Shown here one piece after another: positions 26,678 to 33,649 of a DNA stretch of 60,061 bases. How positions within the stretch are numbered: the first letter of the stretch is position 1; every line of letters starts with the position of its first letter. Origin of the DNA: Anaerolineae bacterium (lineage in GTDB: Bacteria > Chloroflexota > Anaerolineae > Promineifilales > Promineifilaceae); NCBI GenBank assembly GCA_019637635.1, contig JAHBVI010000033.1, forward strand, positions 1-60,061, given 5' to 3'. A model generated the notes under the pieces. The model searched no databases. It saw only the letters and a list, made by a program, of their open reading frames with translations, and was not told the DNA's origin. A program made the position numbers and the translations under genes.

Positions 26678-28660
26678 ATGGAACCAATCCGTGAAGGTGA
26701 TTTGTTGTGGACGCCCACAACGGCCGTGACAGAAGCGGCTAATCTGACCCACTACATGCGCTGGCTGGCACGGGAACGGGGGCTGGCTTTTACCGATTAC
26801 CCGGCGTTGTGGCAGTGGTCGGTAACGGAGGTGGGCGCGTTCTGGCAAAGTGTGTGGGACTATTTTGAGGTGCAGGCGTCGGCTACGGCCGTGACCCCCC
26901 TCTCCTCGCTCACCATGCCCGGCACCAAATGGTTTCCCGGCGCCCGCCTCAACTACGCCGAAAACATCTTCCACAAGATGGCCGCCGACCAGCCCGTTAT
27001 CTATTACAAAGCCGAAAATCAACCCCTCATTTCCCTGACACGCCAACAGATTTATGCACAAACGGCCGTACTCGCCCACACTATGCAGCAATTGGGCATT
27101 CGGCCCGGTGACCGGGTAGTGGCTTATATGCCCAACATCCCAGAGACGATCATCGCTTTTCTGGCGGCGGCCAGTTTAGGCGCGGTCTGGTCAAGCTGTT
27201 CGCCGGACTTTGGCAGCCGCAGCGTACTCGACCGTTTCAGCCAGATTGAGCCAAAGCTGCTGCTGGCGGTGGATGGTTACGATTACGGCGGCAAGACTTT
27301 TGACCGCCGCACGATTGTGGCTGAATTGCAGGCGGCGCTGCCTACGCTGGCACACACCATTTTAGTACCGCATTTGGGGGAGCAGAATGCTTTGGCAAAT
27401 ACGATGATGTGGGAGGAGGCAGTGGGCAACGGCCGTGCCCAACGCCACATTGCCCCCATCCCCTTCGCCCAACTTCCCTTCGACCATCCACTGTGGATTC
27501 TCTACTCCTCCGGCACCACCGGCCTGCCCAAACCCATTGTGCAGGGGCATGGCGGCATCCTGCTAGAACACCTCAAGGCCACCACCTTCCACAATGACCT
27601 GAAACCGGGCGACCGCTTCTTCTGGTTCACCAGCACCGGCTGGATGATGTGGAACTACGTTGTCGGCAGCCTGCTCACCGGCAGCGCGGTGGTGCTGTAT
27701 AACGGCAGCCCCGGCTACCCGGACATGAACGCCCTGTGGCAGTTGGCGGAAGAAAGCGGCATCACCTATTTTGGCACGTCGGCCGCCTTCATTAGCGCCT
27801 GCATCAAGGCGGAGATTCAGCCTAACCGGCAGTATGACCTGAGCCGGATTCGCGGCGTTGGTTCCACCGGCTCGCCGCTGACGGTGGCGGGCTTCCAGTG
27901 GATTTACGAGAACGTGAACCCGCATCTGGCGCTGGAATCATTGAGTGGTGGCACCGACTTGTGTACGGCCTTTGTGGGTGGGGCGCGCATTTTGCCCATT
28001 TATGCCGGGGAGATTCAGGGGGCGTCGTTGGGGGCCAGGGTGCAGGCGTTTAACGAGGTGGGTGAGCCGGTGGTCAATGAGGTGGGTGAACTGGTGATCA
28101 GCGCGCCCATGCCTTCCATGCCGCTCTATTTTTGGAATGACCCGGAGATGGCCCGCTACAAGGCCAGTTATTTTGACGTGTATCCGGGGGTGTGGCGGCA
28201 TGGGGATTGGATTAAGTTTAATGAGCGTGGGGGGTGTGTGATTTACGGCCGTTCCGATTCCACCATCAACCGCCAGGGGGTGCGCATGGGCACCAGCGAG
28301 ATTTACCAGGCGGTGGAGAGCCTGCCGGAGATTCAAGACTGCCTGATCATTGACCTGGAACTATTGGGGCGGGAATCGTATATGCCGTTGTTTGTGGTGT
28401 TGCGGGAGGGGTATGTGCTGGACGATGACCTGCGGCAGCGCATCCGCCACAAGCTGCGCCAGGATGTCTCGCCGCGCCACGTGCCGGATGACATCATCCA
28501 GGTGGATGAGGTGCCCTACACCCTCAGCGGCAAAAAAATGGAAGTGCCCATCCGCAAAATTTTATTGGGCATGGAGATGGACACGGCCGTCAACCCCGGC
28601 GCGATGCGCAATCCGGGGGCGATTGCGTTTTTTCGGGAGTTGGCGGGGAAGATTCGGTAA
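26678..28660 (+). CDS. aacS: Acetoacetyl-CoA synthetase
   Basis: The 660-residue protein is an ANL-superfamily acyl-CoA ligase of the acetoacetate type, which activates acetoacetate with ATP and CoA for lipid or polyhydroxybutyrate metabolism. Diagnostic features are WTPTTAVTEAANLTHYMRWL at the N-terminus, KWFPGARLNYAENIF, the phosphate-binding LYSSGTTGLPKPIVQ (about 274), WMMWNYVVGSLL, HGDWIKFNERG and the catalytic C-terminal lysine region LSGKKMEVPIRKIL (about 617). Length is typical (about 650). It contains seven ACGGCCGT sites. It looks monocistronic. Confidence 0.93.
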   Translation: MEPIREGDLLWTPTTAVTEAANLTHYMRWLARERGLAFTDYPALWQWSVTEVGAFWQSVWDYFEVQASATAVTPLSSLTMPGTKWFPGARLNYAENIFHKMAADQPVIYYKAENQPLISLTRQQIYAQTAVLAHTMQQLGIRPGDRVVAYMPNIPETIIAFLAAASLGAVWSSCSPDFGSRSVLDRFSQIEPKLLLAVDGYDYGGKTFDRRTIVAELQAALPTLAHTILVPHLGEQNALANTMMWEEAVGNGRAQRHIAPIPFAQLPFDHPLWILYSSGTTGLPKPIVQGHGGILLEHLKATTFHNDLKPGDRFFWFTSTGWMMWNYVVGSLLTGSAVVLYNGSPGYPDMNALWQLAEESGITYFGTSAAFISACIKAEIQPNRQYDLSRIRGVGSTGSPLTVAGFQWIYENVNPHLALESLSGGTDLCTAFVGGARILPIYAGEIQGASLGARVQAFNEVGEPVVNEVGELVISAPMPSMPLYFWNDPEMARYKASYFDVYPGVWRHGDWIKFNERGGCVIYGRSDSTINRQGVRMGTSEIYQAVESLPEIQDCLIIDLELLGRESYMPLFVVLREGYVLDDDLRQRIRHKLRQDVSPRHVPDDIIQVDEVPYTLSGKKMEVPIRKILLGMEMDTAVNPGAMRNPGAIAFFRELAGKIR

Positions 28661-28737
28661 GCAGTAAGCAGTGAGCACATTGTTTACAAGTTAAGCATAT
28701 TTTGAATCTGTCAAGAAGGTTCTCCGGCCACTATCGC

Positions 28738-28880
28738 CAGGGCATGAATGCCCTGCTGGTCGGCAACGCCGGATAAATCCGGCTGGAAGAGCGACCAGCC
28801 CCATTGATGGGGCGGTGGTGTTTAGCCCGGTGATTGATCACCGGGCGGTGTTGGGCACCGGACGGTGTTGGGCACCGGAC
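28738..28880. repeat. Array of short perfect hairpins
   Basis: Four consecutive perfect palindromes follow one another: 28738-28755 (CAGGGCATGAATGCCCTG), 28768-28783 (GCCGGATAAATCCGGC), 28798-28813 (GCCCCATTGATGGGGC) and 28825-28846 (GCCCGG...CCGGGC around TGATTGATCA). A CGGTGTTGGGCACCGGA unit repeats at the end. They fill the aacS-hsdM gap; no gene is visible. Confidence 0.75.
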
Positions 28881-28939
28881 TGCTAACTGGCAACTGCTCA
28901 CCTCCAAAAATCCGGTATAATCCGCGCCGGAGGTATGGT

Positions 28940-30502
28940 ATGCTGACAGGTGAGATTCGGAATCAGGTAGACCGCATTTGGGATGCGTTTTGGACGGGGG
29001 GGATTTCTAACCCGTTGGAAGTGATTGAACAGTTGACCTATTTGCTCTTCATCAAGCGGCTGGATGAGATTCATACCCGCCGCGAGGCGAGGGCTGCCCA
29101 ACAGCGACGGCCGTTGACAGACCCCATCTTTGGCCCCGACCAACAGGAATTGCGCTGGAGCCGTTTTAAGCACCGCGATGCCAAGACGATGTATGCCCTC
29201 ATCACCGAGCGCATCTTTCCCTTTATGAAGGGGATGCAGGCTGAGCAGAGCGCCTTTGCCGCGCATATGAAGGATGCCCGCTTTACGCTGCCGCCGGAGA
29301 AGGCAGGGCTGCTGGCGAAGGTGGTGGATATGATTGACCATATCCCCATGGAGGATCGAGATACAAAGGGGGATTTGTATGAATACATGCTCAGTAAGCT
29401 GGCCACGGCCGGGCAAAATGGGCAGTTCCGCACGCCGCGCCACATTATCCAGATGATGGTGGCGATGACGGCGCCGCGCCCGGATGATGTGATTTGTGAC
29501 CCGGCCTGTGGTACGGCCGGCTTCCTGGTGGCGGCGTCGGAATATCTGTATGCGCACCATAGCCCGGCGGTGTTGGGCAGCCGCTATTACCAGGGGGATA
29601 TGTTTCATGGTTTTGACTTTGACAGTACGATGCTGCGGGTGGCTTCGATGAATATGCTGCTGCATGGGGTGGAGAATCCGCATATTCAGAACCGGGATAG
29701 TTTGTCGGAGGATCATGGCGCGGTGGAGGAGGCGTATAGTTTGATTCTGGCGAATCCGCCGTTTGCGGGGTCGCTGGACTATGAGAGTACGGCCAAGGAT
29801 CTGCTGGCGGTGGTGAAGACGAAGAAGACGGAGCTGCTTTTTCTGGCGCTCTTTTTGCGGCTGCTGAAGCCGGGTGGACGGGCGGCGGTGATTGTGCCCG
29901 ATGGGGTGTTGTTTGGGTCGAGTACGGCGCATAGGGCGCTGCGGCAGGAGTTGGTGGAGCGGCAGAAGTTGGAGGGCATTATTTCCATGCCGTCGGGGGT
30001 GTTTAAGCCGTATGCGGGGGTGTCCACGGCCGTACTCCTTTTCACCAAGACGAACAGTGGCGGCACGGATACGGTCTGGTTTTATGATATGCAGGCGGAT
30101 GGTTATTCGCTGGATGATAAACGCACCCCCCTCGGTAGGGAAAAGGCGCGCCTTTTCCCTACCGAGGAAATGGCGCACCCCGGTGGGGAAATGGCGCGCC
30201 ATTTCCCCACCGGCGGTGATGGCGACAGCCAGACCCATGAACAAAACAATATCCCCGATATTGTGGCGCGCTGGTTTGACCGGGCGGCGGAGGCGGAACG
30301 GCCGCGCACGGCGCAGTCGTTCCTGGTGCCGAAGGCGGAGATTGCGGCCAATGAGTATGATTTGAGCATTAACCGGTATAAGGAGATTGTGTATGCGGCG
30401 GTGGAATATGAGCCGCCGCTGCTGATTTTGGATGAGTTGGCGGCGTTGGAGGCGGAGATTCAGCAGGGCATGGCGGAATTGCGGGCGATGTTATCGGCGT
30501 AG
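28940..30502 (+). CDS. hsdM: Type I restriction-modification methyltransferase subunit
   Basis: The 520-residue HsdM methylates adenine at the site chosen by HsdS. It has the N-terminal helical domain (EIRNQVDRIWDAFWTGG, YLLFIKRLDE), SAM motif I DPACGTAGFLVA (about 188) and the catalytic ANPPFAGSL (about 271). After GYSLDDKRTPL (about 397) it contains about 28 residues not expected in HsdM, LGREKARLFPTEEMAHPGGE and MARHFPTGGDG, encoded by two perfect palindromes; the family sequence resumes at NNIPDIVARWF. ATG 28940 has GGAGG nearby. Its TAG stop falls in the start of another palindrome. hsdS follows. Confidence 0.93.
   Translation: MLTGEIRNQVDRIWDAFWTGGISNPLEVIEQLTYLLFIKRLDEIHTRREARAAQQRRPLTDPIFGPDQQELRWSRFKHRDAKTMYALITERIFPFMKGMQAEQSAFAAHMKDARFTLPPEKAGLLAKVVDMIDHIPMEDRDTKGDLYEYMLSKLATAGQNGQFRTPRHIIQMMVAMTAPRPDDVICDPACGTAGFLVAASEYLYAHHSPAVLGSRYYQGDMFHGFDFDSTMLRVASMNMLLHGVENPHIQNRDSLSEDHGAVEEAYSLILANPPFAGSLDYESTAKDLLAVVKTKKTELLFLALFLRLLKPGGRAAVIVPDGVLFGSSTAHRALRQELVERQKLEGIISMPSGVFKPYAGVSTAVLLFTKTNSGGTDTVWFYDMQADGYSLDDKRTPLGREKARLFPTEEMAHPGGEMARHFPTGGDGDSQTHEQNNIPDIVARWFDRAAEAERPRTAQSFLVPKAEIAANEYDLSINRYKEIVYAAVEYEPPLLILDELAALEAEIQQGMAELRAMLSA
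30131..30213. repeat. Two perfect palindromes inside hsdM
   Basis: A 36-bp perfect palindrome (30131-30166, half-site CTCGGTAGGGAAAAGGCG) is followed after 13 bases by a 34-bp perfect palindrome (30180-30213, half-site CCGGTGGGGAAATGGCG). Both keep the hsdM frame open and encode LGREKARLFPTE and GGEMARHFPTG. They belong to the GTAGGG...GGCGCGCC...CCCTAC family of this locus. Confidence 0.9.
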
Positions 30503-30555
30503 GGGCAACCCTTGTGGTTGCCCTAATCAGGGCGGGCACAAGGCCCGCCCCTACG
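30498..30555. repeat. REP-like inverted repeat at the hsdM stop
   Basis: Outer arms CGTAGGGGC and GCCCCTACG enclose two smaller hairpins, GGGCAACC...GGTTGCCC and GGGCGGGC...GCCCGCCC. The hsdM TAG stop (30500-30502) is part of the left arm. It is a different sub-family from the other palindromes in this locus. Confidence 0.8.
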
Positions 30556-30606
30556 ATGATGTGGTGGTGGGCGGCTACGGCCGTGTGGTTTGGAGGTGTT
30601 TGCGTG

Positions 30607-31758
30607 ATGAACATTGTTTCATTGGGTGAGGTTTGCGACATTATTGCAGGACAATCACCACCATCAAAGTATTACAATCAAACAGGAGAAGGGCTGCCCT
30701 TCTTTCAGGGAAAAGCTGATTTCGGGGAATTATATCCATCGGTACGAATGTGGTGTTCTGTGCCCAATAAGATAGCAGAGGCAGGTGATATTCTGATTTC
30801 AGTCCGTGCCCCTGTTGGCCCAACTAATTTAGCAAACCAACAATGTTGTATTGGTCGCGGACTGAGTGCCATAAGACCCTCAAGAATTGTTGATACGAAG
30901 TTTTTGCTTTTTTATTTACGCTTCATTGAACCCAAGTTATCGGAGCAAGGGCGTGGTTCTACCTTCGCTGCAATCACCCAAAAAGAATTGCGAACGTTAC
31001 CCATCCCGCTGCCGCCGCTGGGGGAGCAGCGGCGGATTGCGGCCGTACTGGACAAAGCGGATGCACTGCGGGCCAAAAGGCGCACGGCCGTTGCCAGACT
31101 AGACGCCCTCCTCCAATCCACCTTCCTCCACCTCTTCGGCGACCCCGTCACCAACCCCATGGGCTGGGAGGTACGGACAATTGGTGAAGTTGCGAATGTT
31201 AAGGGTGGTTTACAGTTATCAGGTCAGCGCAAAGATTATCCAATTGAAGTACCGTATTTGCGTGTGGCTAATGTCTATCGGGATCATTTGGAACTTGGAG
31301 AAATTAAAACGTTGCAAGTTATGGAGAGAGAACTTGAGCGTACATTGCTGGAACCTGGAGACATTTTGCTTGTTGAAGGGCATGGGAATCCAACTGAAAT
31401 AGGGCGGACGGCCGTGTGGGATGGTTCTATCAATCCATGTGTGCACCAGAATCATCTCATCCGCATTCAAGCCAATCGAAAAGTAATTCATCCCGTGTAC
31501 ATGAGCCGTTATTTGAATTCAGAAGGGGGGCGTCGCCAATTAAACAAGGCTGGCAAGACCACATCTGGCCTAAATACCATTAGCACAAGCCAGGTACGGG
31601 CTACATCTGTTCTTGTGCCACCGATTGATATGCAAGAGATTTATCTTGCTCGCGTTGAAACAATCCTAACCATGAAAGAAAAACAAGGGTGCAGTCTTGA
31701 GGTATTAGACAACCTCTTCCACGCCCTGCAACAACGCGCCTTCAACGGCCAATTGTAG
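30607..31758 (+). CDS. hsdS: Type I restriction-modification specificity subunit
   Basis: The 383-residue HsdS has two target-recognition domains separated by the conserved helix. TRD1 (about 1-140) starts MNIVSLGEVCDIIAGQSPPS. The central helix holds LPPLGEQRRIAAVLDKADAL and RAKRRTAVARLDALLQS. TRD2 (about 180-330) starts WEVRTIGEVANVKGGLQLSG. The C-terminal repeat ends LEVLDNLFHALQQRAFNGQL. TRDs are visibly richer in A+T than the central helix, as expected for exchanged specificity modules. ATG 30607 is inside a TGCGTGATG context with a weak ribosome site. The TAG stop is supplied by the palindrome at 31751. Confidence 0.93.
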   Translation: MNIVSLGEVCDIIAGQSPPSKYYNQTGEGLPFFQGKADFGELYPSVRMWCSVPNKIAEAGDILISVRAPVGPTNLANQQCCIGRGLSAIRPSRIVDTKFLLFYLRFIEPKLSEQGRGSTFAAITQKELRTLPIPLPPLGEQRRIAAVLDKADALRAKRRTAVARLDALLQSTFLHLFGDPVTNPMGWEVRTIGEVANVKGGLQLSGQRKDYPIEVPYLRVANVYRDHLELGEIKTLQVMERELERTLLEPGDILLVEGHGNPTEIGRTAVWDGSINPCVHQNHLIRIQANRKVIHPVYMSRYLNSEGGRRQLNKAGKTTSGLNTISTSQVRATSVLVPPIDMQEIYLARVETILTMKEKQGCSLEVLDNLFHALQQRAFNGQL

Positions 31759-31786
31759 GGCAATGGCGCGCCATTGCCCTACAATT
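31751..31786. repeat. 36-bp perfect palindrome at the hsdS stop
   Basis: Half-site AATTGTAGGGCAATGGCG is followed by its exact reverse complement. The hsdS stop TAG (31756-31758) lies in the left arm. Confidence 0.9.
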
Positions 31787-31787
31787 C

Positions 31788-31976
31788 CTGTACCGGGGGC
31801 TGACAACGCTGTACCGGGGGCTGACAACACTGTACCGGAGGCTGACAACACTGTACCGGGGGCTGACAACGTTGTACCGGGGGCTGACAACGTTGTACCG
31901 GGGGTTGACAACGTTGTACCGGGGGTTGACAACGCTGTACCGGGGATTGACAACGCTGTACCGAACGCCAGAAACC
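31788..31976. repeat. 21-bp tandem repeat, eight full units
   Basis: Eight near-identical units of CTGTACCGGGGGCTGACAAC plus one base run from 31788 to 31955, with a degenerate ninth unit. Variants are C/T at position 1, GGGGG/GGAGG/GGGGA, C/T in CTGAC/TTGAC and G/A at the end. The unit is a multiple of three, so frames stay open; one frame (from ATG 31763) encodes a VPGADN-type heptapeptide repeat. The region 31759-32120 has no other gene-like content. Confidence 0.9.
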
Positions 31977-32120
31977 TGGTTTTTGTCAAAAACGGGGGTT
32001 CAAAAAACCGGATTTTTAATCTATAATCTCGCCAACCGGTCGCAGGTTGGCGTATCTTGCGCCTCTTGTGACCAGTCGCTTATCCACATCAGTTCAATTC
32101 AATAAATGGGAGACACAATC

Positions 32121-32831
32121 ATGGCACGTACGACACAAGCAGGACTCATGCGTCAGGCAGAGCTTTTCATTACCAATGGCGCCAAACCGGAAGCCCAGGC
32201 GGTGCTGGCAGGCATTGGCTATGCTCCGGCTACGTTGGCGGCGGGGCAGACATTGGCAAACACCGTCAAGACGGGCACGGCGCAGGTAAAGGAACTGCGG
32301 GCGGCGCAGAAAAACGCCACCACTGCCGAGCGGAATGCCCGCCGGGCGGCGCAGAAGGAGGTTACCAGCCTGGCCGAAACAACCCGGCTGCTCTTTAGCA
32401 ACAGCGGGGCCACGCTGACGGCGCTGGGGCTGCAAACGCAGTATGAGACGGTGATTGACCCGGAGACGCAGGAGGAGACGCAGCAGGCGGCACGGCCGTC
32501 GCTCAGCACCGCCGAAACCATTGCCCGCTGGCGGCTGCTGGCCACCAATGCCGCCAGCCTGGAGACCACACAGCAGGCGGACTTAACGGCCGCCGGTTGG
32601 GGCAGCGCCCGGCTGACGGCGCTGAGCGCCCTGATTGAAACGTATGCGGATGCCGACACGGCGCAGCAAGACGCCATCCAAAATTACCAGCAGGCCAGCG
32701 CCCAATATACGGCGGATGTGGCGGCGCTGAAGGATTGGTACGGCCGTGCGCGTCGCCTGAGCACCATTGCCATCAAAGACGCCGACCCCACCAATCAACA
32801 AAATCTACGGGAATTGTTGGGCATATCGTAG
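32121..32831 (+). CDS. Alanine-rich helical protein in the R-M locus
   Basis: The 236-residue product is not assigned to a family. It is almost wholly helical and Ala/Thr/Gln-rich: MARTTQAGLMRQAELFI, GIGYAPATLAAGQTLANTV, KNATTAERNARRAAQ and a C-terminal WYGRARRLSTIAIKD with DPTNQQNLRELLGIS. There is no signal peptide or membrane helix. ATG 32121 follows GGGAG. It resembles uncharacterised four-helix-like proteins seen in several phyla (from memory). Placed between hsdS and the transposase, it may have been carried in with the palindrome unit. Its TAG stop lies in a palindrome arm. Confidence 0.65.
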   Translation: MARTTQAGLMRQAELFITNGAKPEAQAVLAGIGYAPATLAAGQTLANTVKTGTAQVKELRAAQKNATTAERNARRAAQKEVTSLAETTRLLFSNSGATLTALGLQTQYETVIDPETQEETQQAARPSLSTAETIARWRLLATNAASLETTQQADLTAAGWGSARLTALSALIETYADADTAQQDAIQNYQQASAQYTADVAALKDWYGRARRLSTIAIKDADPTNQQNLRELLGIS

Positions 32832-32902
32832 GGCAATGGCGCGCCTTTGCCCTACGCGCCATTGTCTCCGTTGTAGGGCAATGGCGCGCCATTGCCCTAC
32901 AA
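32827..32902. repeat. Two palindromes before RAYT1
   Basis: The first (32827-32856) has GTAGGGCAATGGCG with its right arm differing at one base, and provides the upstream gene's stop codon. The second (32871-32902) is a perfect 32-bp palindrome with half-site TTGTAGGGCAATGGCG and lies 17 bases before the RAYT1 ATG. Confidence 0.85.
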
Positions 32903-32919
32903 TAAATGGCGGAGATGAA

Positions 32920-33516
32920 ATGATTCCACGACCACGAAAACAAATTCGACTGCGCGGCTACGACTATCGTAACGCCGGGGCCTACTTTGTTACCATCTGC
33001 ACCTACCAACGACGCCTCCTCTTCGGCGCCGTGGGCGGCGGCGTCATGCACCTCAACGATTGGGGGCAGGTCGTCGTCAAACTCTGGCACACCATACCCG
33101 AATTTCGGCCATACGTCCTGCTGGACGAATTCCAATGTATGCCCAACCATGTCCACCTCATTTTGTGGATCATCAGCGAAGACGCCCCCAATGTCATCCC
33201 CGAACATATTGATATTGTAGGGCAAAGGCGCGCCTTTGCCCTACAATATCAACCACCGGAACGGGGGGTGAAATCGAAATCATTAGGGGCTATTATTGGC
33301 GGATACAAATCGGCCGTCACCAAAGAAATCAACGACCTGCGCGGCCAAACACAACCACCCATCTGGCAACCACGATTCCATGACCGCATTATCCGCAACG
33401 AACGGGAACTGGAAGCCATCCGGCGCTACATCCGCGCCAACCCCGCCAATTGGCAGCAGGATCAAGATTATGATGCTGGCCTGGATGATTATTTGAATGA
33501 TAATGCCCCATTGTAG
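32920..33516 (+). CDS. REP-associated tyrosine transposase (RAYT1)
   Basis: The 198-residue protein is a Y1-type HUH transposase of the RAYT (TnpA-REP, IS200-like) group, which nicks and mobilises palindromic REP sequences. It shows the opening RLRGYDYRNAGAYFVTICTY, the HUH motif MPNHVHLILWI (about 72-82) and the catalytic tyrosine region RRYIRANPANW (about 168-178). Its frame contains a 40-bp perfect palindrome encoding DIVGQRRAFALQYQ (about 98-111), between the HUH and SLGAIIGGYKSAVTKEI. ATG 32920 follows GGAG. It is surrounded by palindromes of the same family, its probable substrates; its TAG stop lies in one. Confidence 0.9.
   Translation: MIPRPRKQIRLRGYDYRNAGAYFVTICTYQRRLLFGAVGGGVMHLNDWGQVVVKLWHTIPEFRPYVLLDEFQCMPNHVHLILWIISEDAPNVIPEHIDIVGQRRAFALQYQPPERGVKSKSLGAIIGGYKSAVTKEINDLRGQTQPPIWQPRFHDRIIRNERELEAIRRYIRANPANWQQDQDYDAGLDDYLNDNAPL
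33211..33250. repeat. 40-bp perfect palindrome inside RAYT1
   Basis: Half-site GATATTGTAGGGCAAAGGCG is followed by its exact complement. It is read in frame through the transposase gene. Confidence 0.92.
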
Positions 33517-33547
33517 GGAAAAGGCGCGCCTTTTCCCTACAATGGGG
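33506..33547. repeat. 42-bp perfect palindrome at the RAYT1 stop
   Basis: Half-site CCCCATTGTAGGGAAAAGG plus CG is followed by the exact complement. The RAYT1 TAG stop (33514-33516) lies in the left arm. Confidence 0.92.
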
Positions 33548-33632
33548 GCAATGGCGCGCCGGGCAATGGCATGTAGGGCAATGGCGCGCCATTGCCCTAC
33601 AATGCGCCATTGCCCTACGTGCCATTGCCCGA
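33548..33632. repeat. Cluster of complete and partial palindromes
   Basis: One perfect 30-bp palindrome (33572-33601, half-site TGTAGGGCAATGGCG) is flanked by partial pieces GGGCAATGGCGCGCCGGGC on the left and GCGCCATTGCCCTACGTGCC on the right. It fills the RAYT1-hsdR gap. Confidence 0.85.
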
Positions 33633-33649
33633 CAACGGAATGATAACCC

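Noticed and set aside
28898..30244. A long minus-strand open frame opposite hsdM (448 codons)
   Set aside because: It is a shadow of hsdM; composition is arginine/histidine-rich with no domain pattern, and hsdM has clear catalytic motifs.
31788..31976. Possible CRISPR array
   Set aside because: The repeats are contiguous 21-bp units without spacers, and no cas genes are present.
31763..32026. An open frame of 87 codons encoding VPGADN-type heptads
   Set aside because: It is produced by the 21-bp tandem repeat, which keeps several frames open; there is no ribosome site and the start lies in a palindrome.
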